6,225 bases of DNA from positions 1 through 6,225 of the forward strand of contig USPO01000098.1 in NCBI GenBank assembly GCA_900556575.1, given 5' to 3'. The notes under the pieces were generated by a model. The model did no database searches, was not told the origin of the DNA, and saw only the letters and a list, made by a program, of their open reading frames with translations. The position numbers and the translations under genes were made by a program. Below, one piece after another: positions 1-4,833 of this stretch. The stretch's first letter is position 1. Every line of letters begins with the position of its first letter. The stretch is from an uncultured Eubacteriales bacterium. Lineage in GTDB: Bacteria > Bacillota > Clostridia > UBA1381.

Positions 1-410
1 GTCCCGTTTACTCCGACACTGCCCCTCTTCGGAATAATAATTCCATGAACGCCGGCACACTCCGCCGTTCTTATTATTGCTCCAAGATTGTGAGGGTCTG
101 TTATTTTATCGCAAAGCACAACAAACGGAGCCTCACCCTTATCCTGTGCCTTCTTCAAAATATCCGCTACCGTGCAATATTTAAAATCACTTACATATGC
201 AATTACACCTTGATGTGCCGCACCCTCTGCAAGTGCATCAAGCTTTCCTTTTTCTGTTTCCTGTATTATAATTCTCGCTTCTTTTGCTTTTTTCACAATC
301 GGAACAATCGAACCTTCATACTTGCCTTTTTTTATAAGTATTTTTTCAATTGTTCTTCCCGATTTGATTGCCTCCATTACAGGATTTCTTCCTACAATTA
401 TATTTTCCAT
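1..410 (-). CDS. rlmB: 23S rRNA (guanosine-2'-O-)methyltransferase RlmB, TrmH/SpoU family (3' end outside window)
   Basis: Partial gene: 136 complete codons are visible and the frame stays open through the left edge. Family members are usually about 245-280 residues, so roughly half is missing. Family role: S-adenosylmethionine-dependent 2'-O-methylation of a guanosine in domain V of 23S rRNA, in the cytoplasm. Visible parts are the N-terminal SpoU substrate-binding domain (about residues 1-75, with GRNPVMEAI at 7-15 and the typical HQGV at 66-69) and the start of the SPOUT knot domain, with motif DPHNLGAIIRTAECAG at 105-120 (conserved N108 and R114) followed by GIIIPKRGS at 123-131. The later SAM-binding motifs lie outside the window. 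The start at 410 has AAAGGA 6 bases upstream. An in-frame ATG at 425 would overlap that site and is less likely. It is separated from lysC by a probable terminator. The paralogous tRNA methyltransferase TrmH is the main alternative; the N-terminal domain favours RlmB. Confidence 0.9.
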   Translation of the reverse strand, partial: MENIIVGRNPVMEAIKSGRTIEKILIKKGKYEGSIVPIVKKAKEARIIIQETEKGKLDALAEGAAHQGVIAYVSDFKYCTVADILKKAQDKGEAPFVVLCDKITDPHNLGAIIRTAECAGVHGIIIPKRGSVGVNG

Positions 411-416
411 TTGACT

Positions 417-422
417 TCCTTT
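417..422 (-). promoter_or_regulatory. Ribosome binding site that decides the rlmB start
   Basis: The minus strand reads AAAGGA, then six bases, then ATG at 410-408. A second in-frame ATG lies five codons upstream at 425-423, but it overlaps this Shine-Dalgarno site and has no good one of its own. The start at 410 is therefore preferred. Confidence 0.65.
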
Positions 423-446
423 CATAAAAAGCCCGTTATAATCGAA

Positions 447-478
447 AAGAGGATGTTTTTTTATTTAAACATCCTCTT
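447..478 (-). terminator. Probable Rho-independent terminator of the hom-thrB-lysC operon
   Basis: A perfect 12-bp inverted repeat lies 41 bases after the lysC stop: AAGAGGATGTTT (478-467 on the minus strand), an 8-base loop and AAACATCCTCTT (458-447). The stem runs straight into a short T run (four T, two of them in the stem), then CGATTAT. The U tract is weak, so some read-through into rlmB is possible. The rest of the 411-519 spacer contains no promoter I can defend. Confidence 0.65.
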
Positions 479-519
479 AATAGACAGCTTAAAAAACGCT
501 CTCTACCAAATACGAACAA

Positions 520-996
520 TTACTTATTTGATAAGAACTTGTCGTGAATAGCTACAACAGCAGCCTCGGCATCATTTCTGTTTACTAATACAGAAATCTT
601 AATTTCTGAAGTTGCAATCATGCTGATATTGATATGTGCATTGTAAAGAGCCTCGAACATATTAGCAGCAACACCCGCATTATTTACCATACCTGCACCA
701 ACAATTGATACCTTTGATACGTCTGTTCTTGTTTTAATTTCACGTGCATTAATTGTTTCCTTGTTTTCCTCAAGAACGTCAAGGGCAGCCGGAAGATCTC
801 CCTCAGCAACTGTAAATGAAATATCCTTTGTCTGACCATCACCAATTGACTGGATAATAAGGTCTACGCTTATTCCCTTCTGTGCTAAAAGATTAAAGAC
901 TGTAAATGCCTTTCCTGGTTCATTTACTACTCCGCAAAGTGATATTCTTGCAACATCATTATCTCTTGTTACGCCTCTAACGAGCATCTTCTCCAC
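520..996 (-). CDS. lysC: Predicted LysC beta (regulatory) subunit from an internal in-frame start
   Basis: Inside lysC, AAGGAGG (1011-1005 on the minus strand) stands 8 bases before an in-frame GTG at 996-994, codon 246. An ATG at 987-985 (codon 249) follows, preceded by its own GGAG. Initiation here would make a 158- or 155-residue protein consisting of the two ACT domains only. Established knowledge: B. subtilis aspartokinase II and C. glutamicum aspartokinase are alpha2beta2 enzymes whose beta subunit comes from an internal start near codon 246-250 of the same gene. The position therefore matches the known arrangement closely. That the site is used in this organism is inference. Confidence 0.7.
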   Translation of the reverse strand: MEKMLVRGVTRDNDVARISLCGVVNEPGKAFTVFNLLAQKGISVDLIIQSIGDGQTKDISFTVAEGDLPAALDVLEENKETINAREIKTRTDVSKVSIVGAGMVNNAGVAANMFEALYNAHINISMIATSEIKISVLVNRNDAEAAVVAIHDKFLSNK

Positions 997-1731
997 TTTA
1001 TTTACCTCCTTAACGTATGTGCCTTCATTGTTATTAAGGCTTGATCTTACTGATAATTTTACATTATATTTCTTAGCTAATTCTACACTTCTGTTATGAA
1101 GTACATTTGCACCAAGCGATGCTAATTCAAGCATTTCATCATATGAAATTTCTTCAAGCTTCCATGCATCCTTAACAATTCTCGGATCTGCCGTATATAC
1201 ACCGTCAACATCTGTATAAATTTCACAAACATCTGCATGAAGTGCTGCAGCAAGTGCAACCGCCGAAGTATCTGAACCGCCTCTTCCTAAAGTTGTAATA
1301 TCATCATACTTGTTAATTCCCTGGAAACCTGCAACAATTACAATTCTCTTCTTGTCAATCTCACTGTGAAGTCTCTCTGTATCTATTGTTCTAATTCTTG
1401 CGGCACTGTAACGTGAGTCAGTCTTAACACCTGCCTGCCAGCCTGTAAGTGAAATTACCGGACAGCCCAGCTTTTCAATTGCCATCGCAAGGAGTGATAT
1501 TGAAATCTGCTCACCTGTTGCAAGGAGCATATCCATCTCACGTTTTGACGCATTCGGATTTATTTCCTTTGCTTTCTCAATAAGGTCATCTGTTGTATCA
1601 CCCTGCGCCGATACTGCAACAACTATATCATTTCCTGCTTTGTAAACATCTGTAATACGTCTTGCAACATTCATAACTCTCTCGGCATCTTTAACAGATG
1701 TGCCGCCGTACTTCTGTACTACTAAAGCCAT
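520..1731 (-). CDS. lysC: Aspartate kinase, monofunctional, with two ACT domains
   Basis: It makes 4-phospho-L-aspartate from aspartate and ATP, the first step towards lysine, methionine and threonine, in the cytoplasm. Its 403 residues match the usual 400-410 of the Bacillus LysC/Corynebacterium Ask type. The kinase domain (about 1-240) carries KYGGTSV at 7-13, LGRGGSDTSAVALAAAL at 148-164 and YTDVDGVYTADPR at 172-184. Two regulatory ACT domains follow: about 262-330 (NEPGKAFTVFNLL, VDLIIQS) and about 340-400 (VGAGMVNNAGVAANMFEAL, then ATSEIKISVLV). In relatives these ACT domains bind lysine and/or threonine for feedback inhibition; which effector acts here cannot be read directly. The start has GGAGG 10 bases upstream. 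It is last in the hom-thrB-lysC operon and is followed by a probable terminator. A strong internal ribosome binding site suggests a second product (separate entry). Confidence 0.95.
   Translation of the reverse strand: MALVVQKYGGTSVKDAERVMNVARRITDVYKAGNDIVVAVSAQGDTTDDLIEKAKEINPNASKREMDMLLATGEQISISLLAMAIEKLGCPVISLTGWQAGVKTDSRYSAARIRTIDTERLHSEIDKKRIVIVAGFQGINKYDDITTLGRGGSDTSAVALAAALHADVCEIYTDVDGVYTADPRIVKDAWKLEEISYDEMLELASLGANVLHNRSVELAKKYNVKLSVRSSLNNNEGTYVKEVNKVEKMLVRGVTRDNDVARISLCGVVNEPGKAFTVFNLLAQKGISVDLIIQSIGDGQTKDISFTVAEGDLPAALDVLEENKETINAREIKTRTDVSKVSIVGAGMVNNAGVAANMFEALYNAHINISMIATSEIKISVLVNRNDAEAAVVAIHDKFLSNK
1005..1011 (-). promoter_or_regulatory. Internal Shine-Dalgarno site within lysC
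   Basis: The minus strand reads AAGGAGG, a full anti-16S match, with 8-base spacing to an in-frame GTG. The same bases encode Lys-Glu-Val at residues 241-243, at the kinase/ACT boundary, where an internal start would release an intact regulatory module. It is a stronger match and better spaced than the site for the full-length protein. Confidence 0.7.
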
Positions 1732-1741
1732 TTTTATATAA

Positions 1742-1746
1742 CCTCC
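1742..1746 (-). promoter_or_regulatory. Ribosome binding site of full-length lysC
   Basis: GGAGG on the minus strand lies 10 bases before the ATG at 1731-1729. The spacing is slightly long, and the intervening bases are all A/T. It fixes the start used for the 403-residue protein, whose N-terminus (MALVVQKYGGTSV) is that expected for aspartokinases. Confidence 0.75.
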
Positions 1747-1751
1747 ATTAT

Positions 1752-1786
1752 TTTATCTCTTTTAAGATAAACAGCTTTTACTGCTT
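1752..1786 (-). repeat. Two overlapping small hairpins with identical loops in the thrB-lysC gap
   Basis: On the minus strand, AAGCAG (1786-1781) can pair with CTGTTT (1774-1769) with one G-U pair. TTTATCT (1771-1765) pairs perfectly with AGATAAA (1758-1752). Both enclose the same six-base loop, TAAAAG. The arms share bases 1769-1771, so both cannot form fully at once. They sit just upstream of the lysC ribosome binding site. There is no T run, so this is not a terminator. A role in RNA processing or translation is only a guess, and the stems are AT-rich and weak. Confidence 0.35.
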
Positions 1787-1789
1787 ATA

Positions 1790-2689
1790 TCATCTCAGCG
1801 TGGAAACCACACTTCCGACATTATCTATATCCAAAACCCTGCATATCCATTCATGCGAATTTGCCTTGAAATAGCGATGCATGAGTTCAGTAAATTCATC
1901 ATAATTATCATCCAAAATCGCAACAATTGTTGGCCCCGAACCACTCAGATATGCAGCTCTTGCACCACAGTCATAGCTATGCTTTAAAATTCCGTCGAAG
2001 CCTTCAACATAATTCTTCCTGTAAGGCTGATGCAGTTTATCATCAACAGCATATTTCAATATATCCATATCGCCATGTTCCATAGCATATGCAAACATTG
2101 TCGCACGCTGAATATTAAATGCCGCATCTCTTCTCGGAACCAAATCCGGCAAAACTCCTCTTGACTTCTTTGTAGCCACGAAGAAATCCGGTATCATAAC
2201 CGCAAATTTTATTTTAGGATTTATTTTAATACTTTTTGTAATTGTATGACCCTTATGCGGCAATGAAATACATAAGCCACCGTACAATGCCGGTGCAACA
2301 TTATCAGGATGTCCTTCCATTCCTGTTGCCAAATCAAGGATTTTGCTGTAACTAAGCTGTCTTCCTGAAAGAACATTTGCTGCAAGCATACCTCCTATTA
2401 TACAACCGCTGCTGCTGCCCAATCCTCTCGTAACCGGAATTTCGCTATCCTGACAAATATATAATCCTCTCGGAGTATAACCTGTTTCGTTAAACACAAC
2501 TTCCATTGCACGATAAACAAGATTATTCTTGTCGGTTGGAATGAAGCTTTCTGAATTTTTTGTTTCAATTACCAATCCACACTCGGTTTCTTCAACTTCA
2601 AGCCTTGAATAAAGGCTGACCGCCGCACCGAGAGTATCAAAGCCGGCACCCATATTCGCACTGGATGCCGGAACCTTAACTTTTATCAT
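1790..2689 (-). CDS. thrB: Homoserine kinase, GHMP kinase family
   Basis: It phosphorylates L-homoserine with ATP to give O-phospho-L-homoserine, the substrate of threonine synthase, in the cytoplasm. Its 299 residues are typical (about 290-310). Motifs in order: VPASSANMGAGFDTLG at 6-21, close to the family's PASSANLGPGFDxLG; the ATP-binding loop PVTRGLGSSSG at 85-95; EGHPDNVAPALYGG at 125-138, which contains the conserved acidic residue of the active site; and the C-terminal GHMP motif YLSGSGPTI at 247-255. The start overlaps the hom stop by one base (TAATG). The best upstream purine stretch (AAAGG, 10 bases away) is poor, so translation is probably coupled to hom. A 58-base gap separates it from lysC. 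The threonine synthase gene thrC, which acts next, is not in this window. Confidence 0.96.
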   Translation of the reverse strand: MIKVKVPASSANMGAGFDTLGAAVSLYSRLEVEETECGLVIETKNSESFIPTDKNNLVYRAMEVVFNETGYTPRGLYICQDSEIPVTRGLGSSSGCIIGGMLAANVLSGRQLSYSKILDLATGMEGHPDNVAPALYGGLCISLPHKGHTITKSIKINPKIKFAVMIPDFFVATKKSRGVLPDLVPRRDAAFNIQRATMFAYAMEHGDMDILKYAVDDKLHQPYRKNYVEGFDGILKHSYDCGARAAYLSGSGPTIVAILDDNYDEFTELMHRYFKANSHEWICRVLDIDNVGSVVSTLR

Positions 2690-3891
2690 TATCCCAATAC
2701 CTTTAATGCTGTCACTGTATTAAGCTTACCAAGCTTCTCTTCAGCATTTGAGGCAGTCATCTTACCTGTAATAAAGATAACCTCATCACCGTTAGTGATA
2801 ATATTTTTAACCTCAACAGCAGCATTAACCTCTGCCTCCGTATTCTTCGCACGAACGAAGTATGAAAACTCAACATCATCTCTTCCGGCTTCAACAGTTT
2901 CCTCTGTCTTAGTCCAAATAATGTTTTTATTCGATTTGCTGTGACGTATGCAATCCAAAATATCAGCAACTACTGCTGATGCTGTAGCCATCTTACCTGC
3001 TCCCTTACCATAGAACATAACATCATCAACACAGTCACCTGTAACCATGATAGCATTAAATACATCATTTACAGCTGCAAGCGGACTTTCCTTTTTAATG
3101 AACATAGGTGAAACAAATGCATAAACCTTACCGTTCTCCAGAAAATCCGAATATCCGATAAGTTTAATTACACCGTTCATATCATCCGCTGCCTTAACAT
3201 CGTCTAATGTAATCTCTGTAATACCCTTTGTTTCGATATTATTATAGTTAACTTCCTTGCCTGATGCAAGTGAAGATAAAATTGCAATCTTACGGCAGGC
3301 ATCATAACCTTCCACATCAGCAGCAGGATTTTTCTCTGCAAATCCGTTTGCCTGTGCATCTGCAAGTGCTGTTTCAAAGCTCTTGCCGTTTTCTATCATT
3401 TGATAAAGAATATAGTTCGTAGTACCGTTAAGAATGCCGGCAATTCGAGTAATGTTATTTGCTACAAGGCACTGGTGCATAGGGTGAATAATCGGAATAC
3501 CTCCGCCTACACTCGCCTCGAACATATAATTTACATTGTTCTCTTTTGCAATCTTAAGAAGCTCTGTACCGTAGGTAGCAACAAGCTCCTTATTAGATGT
3601 TGTAACATTCTTACCCTTCTGTAAAAGGCTTTTTGTAAATTCATACGCCGGATGCAGTCCGCCCATAACTTCGGCAACTACACTAACTTCTTCATCATTT
3701 AAGATATCATTGAATTCCTTTGTAAAAAGCTCTTTTTCAGGATGGTCATCAAAATCACGGATATCGAGAATATACTTTAATTCAACCGGTTCTCCGTAAG
3801 TATTGCTTCTGAGCTTCTCACTGTTGCGTCTAATTATCTCATAGACTCCACTTCCAACTGTACCATAGCCCATAACTGCAACTTTTGCCAT
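2689..3891 (-). CDS. hom: Homoserine dehydrogenase with a short ACT-like C-terminus
   Basis: It reduces L-aspartate 4-semialdehyde to L-homoserine with NAD(P)H, in the cytoplasm. The N-terminal Rossmann domain has GYGTVG at 8-13. TSNKELVA at 98-105 and EASVGGGIPII at 125-135 line the nucleotide and active site. LNGTTNYIL at 154-162 and GFAEKNPAADVEGYDACRK at 183-201 form the catalytic core. By spacing, E186, D197 and K201 match the yeast enzyme's E208, D219 and K223. GKGAGKMATASAVVADI is at 295-311. The tail (about 340-400, FSYFVRAKN to the end) looks like an ACT domain but is short; B. subtilis Hom is about 430 residues against 400 here. First gene of the operon: its own promoter lies 35 bases upstream, and GGGAGG sits 8 bases before the ATG. 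Its stop overlaps the thrB start. Confidence 0.96.
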   Translation of the reverse strand: MAKVAVMGYGTVGSGVYEIIRRNSEKLRSNTYGEPVELKYILDIRDFDDHPEKELFTKEFNDILNDEEVSVVAEVMGGLHPAYEFTKSLLQKGKNVTTSNKELVATYGTELLKIAKENNVNYMFEASVGGGIPIIHPMHQCLVANNITRIAGILNGTTNYILYQMIENGKSFETALADAQANGFAEKNPAADVEGYDACRKIAILSSLASGKEVNYNNIETKGITEITLDDVKAADDMNGVIKLIGYSDFLENGKVYAFVSPMFIKKESPLAAVNDVFNAIMVTGDCVDDVMFYGKGAGKMATASAVVADILDCIRHSKSNKNIIWTKTEETVEAGRDDVEFSYFVRAKNTEAEVNAAVEVKNIITNGDEVIFITGKMTASNAEEKLGKLNTVTALKVLG

Positions 3892-3899
3892 TCTGTTTG

Positions 3900-3905
3900 C
3901 CTCCC
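3900..3905 (-). promoter_or_regulatory. Ribosome binding site of hom
   Basis: GGGAGG on the minus strand lies 8 bases before the ATG at 3891-3889. With the promoter just upstream, this gives a leader of only about 28 nucleotides, which leaves no room for an attenuator or riboswitch. Confidence 0.8.
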
Positions 3906-3925
3906 TTAAAATATCTATTTAAATT

Positions 3926-3954
3926 ATTTTAGCATATTAACTAAATAAAGTCAA
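3926..3954 (-). promoter_or_regulatory. Sigma-70/sigma-A type promoter of hom-thrB-lysC
   Basis: On the minus strand, TTGACT (3954-3949) and TAAAAT (3931-3926) are separated by exactly 17 bases. TGC just before the -10 box makes it an extended -10 promoter. Transcription should begin near 3919. The upstream DNA is rich in A/T tracts, including seven A at 3979-3973, like an UP element. Nothing else in the 189-base intergenic region matches a promoter as well. Confidence 0.8.
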
Positions 3955-3994
3955 TACGTGTAATAACAAAACTTTTTTTCAATGTATAATTTGT

Positions 3995-4028
3995 TTTGGT
4001 TAATTTGGTTAAATACCGGTAACCAAAT
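3995..4028. repeat. Tandem and inverted TTTGGTT repeats upstream of the hom promoter
   Basis: TTTGGTTAA occurs twice in perfect tandem on the plus strand (3995-4003 and 4004-4012). An inverted copy, AACCAAA, lies at 4021-4027. The second and third copies form an 8-bp perfect inverted repeat, ATTTGGTT/AACCAAAT, with a 10-base spacer containing ACCGGT. It lies about 40-75 bases upstream of the -35 box and 53-86 bases after the radC stop. No T run follows in either direction, so it fits a protein-binding site better than a terminator. The regulator is unknown. Confidence 0.45.
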
Positions 4029-4033
4029 ATTCA

Positions 4034-4064
4034 ATTCAACGAATAAAAATTCACTGTGTTGAAT
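4034..4064. repeat. Inverted repeat just downstream of radC
   Basis: ATTCAAC (4034-4040) and GTTGAAT (4058-4064) form a perfect 7-bp inverted repeat around 17 bases. The spacer itself holds GAAT-AAAA-ATTC. It starts 17 bases after the radC stop, where a terminator would be expected, but no T run follows the stem on the minus strand. I cannot say whether it ends the radC transcript. Confidence 0.3.
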
Positions 4065-4080
4065 ACTATATTTATACATA

Positions 4081-4779
4081 TCACTCACTTATCTCTACTA
4101 ACATATTCGATATTATACCGAAAATCGCTTTTTCGGTATAAACAAGACTTTCTATAAATTTTATACCGACATTAGCAAATACGCTCTGCATTTTTGCAGT
4201 ACTGAATTTATCAGCTGCAGAACCTTTTGCAATCCCGCTGGGATGATTATGTATGCACACAACTTGCTCAGCCTCACACAGCAGTGCCTGTTTTACAGCA
4301 TCTCTTAAATCAACATCAACGCTTTCAAAATTCCCCTCAAACATAAAATATCTTTTAATGATATTATTATGGTAATCAAGATAAAGCATATGTACCTGTT
4401 CATTATCTGCATTATGAAATATATCCTTAAAATATTCATGAAGTTGACTTGAAGTTAAATCATACCTTATCTTTTGGTGACACACTCTCGAATATACTCT
4501 TGCAAATTTTCCTAATATGCATAGATATTCGGCTGTTTTCTTTCCCACTCCTCGGATCTTCATAAGTTCATTGATATCAGCCTGCATTGCCGCACTTACC
4601 GAACCAAAGGTATTTATTATCCTATGTGCAAGAGGATTTGTATCGCTTACCGGAATTGTATAAAACAGCAGAGCTTCAAGCAATTCATGTTCCATTATAT
4701 TGCTGTCTTCTGACTTCAGCAGCTTTCCTCGGAGTCTTTCCCTGTGTCCTTCATGAAGGTTCTTTTCTTTATCTGCCAT
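4081..4779 (-). CDS. radC: RadC family protein (JAMM/MPN domain, UPF0758)
   Basis: Its 232 residues match the family's usual 220-230. The N-terminal part (about 9-95) has GHRERLRGKLL, HELLEALLF at 31-39 and a helix-hairpin-helix-like stretch, LMKIRGVGKKTAEYL at 72-86. The C-terminal MPN domain (about 105-228) carries the JAMM zinc motif HNHPSG at 177-182 with D190 at standard spacing; E127 is the likely catalytic glutamate. The family resembles metal-dependent isopeptidases or hydrolases, but its substrate is unknown, and the historic link to DNA repair is not well supported. AAGGAGG lies 6 bases before the ATG. It follows the hydrolase gene by 54 bases on the same strand with no clear terminator between them, so co-transcription is possible. 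The last 20 residues (VYTEKAIFGIISNMLVEISE) depart from the family's usual ending, and their DNA contains a 12-bp inverted repeat. Confidence 0.9.
   Translation of the reverse strand: MADKEKNLHEGHRERLRGKLLKSEDSNIMEHELLEALLFYTIPVSDTNPLAHRIINTFGSVSAAMQADINELMKIRGVGKKTAEYLCILGKFARVYSRVCHQKIRYDLTSSQLHEYFKDIFHNADNEQVHMLYLDYHNNIIKRYFMFEGNFESVDVDLRDAVKQALLCEAEQVVCIHNHPSGIAKGSAADKFSTAKMQSVFANVGIKFIESLVYTEKAIFGIISNMLVEISE
4113..4141. repeat. 12-bp perfect inverted repeat inside the 3' end of radC
   Basis: TTATACCGAAAA (4113-4124) and TTTTCGGTATAA (4130-4141) are perfect inverted copies around the five bases TCGCT. A third copy of the core TTATACCGA lies in direct orientation at 4161-4169. The stem is in the coding sequence 30 bases before the stop codon. 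No T run follows, so it is not a standard terminator. Confidence 0.6.
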
Positions 4780-4785
4780 GTTACT

Positions 4786-4792
4786 CCTCCTT
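4786..4792 (-). promoter_or_regulatory. Ribosome binding site of radC
   Basis: AAGGAGG on the minus strand lies 6 bases before the ATG at 4779-4777. This strong site fixes the radC start. It sits in the 54-base gap after the hydrolase gene. Confidence 0.8.
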
Positions 4793-4833
4793 AATTCTGC
4801 TGAAAGCTGTATTTCTCATAGTATAGATTCTAT

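Noticed and set aside
423..425. Upstream in-frame ATG as the rlmB start, adding five residues
   Set aside because: It overlaps the only good Shine-Dalgarno site, which is correctly spaced for the ATG at 410, and family members begin near the GRNPV motif.
45..551. A 168-residue plus-strand reading frame over the rlmB start and lysC end
   Set aside because: It lies opposite rlmB and the operon terminator, both well supported, and its translation is rich in Cys, Phe, Tyr and Arg with no recognisable domain. It is an antisense shadow.
3400..3624. A short plus-strand reading frame inside hom
   Set aside because: It runs antisense to the conserved catalytic core of homoserine dehydrogenase and has no ribosome binding site or domain.
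4003..4028. ATTTGGTT/AACCAAAT stem as the radC terminator
   Set aside because: The stem is AT-rich and no T tract follows on the minus strand. The extra tandem copy suggests a binding site instead.
4820..4825. TATACT on the minus strand as a -10 box for a separate radC promoter
   Set aside because: No acceptable -35 hexamer lies 16-18 bases upstream (CCTTTA-like at best). Read-through from the hydrolase gene is as likely.
4587..4826. A 79-residue plus-strand reading frame opposite the start of radC, with a hydrophobic tail
   Set aside because: It is antisense to conserved RadC sequence and to the radC ribosome binding site, and has no start signal of its own.
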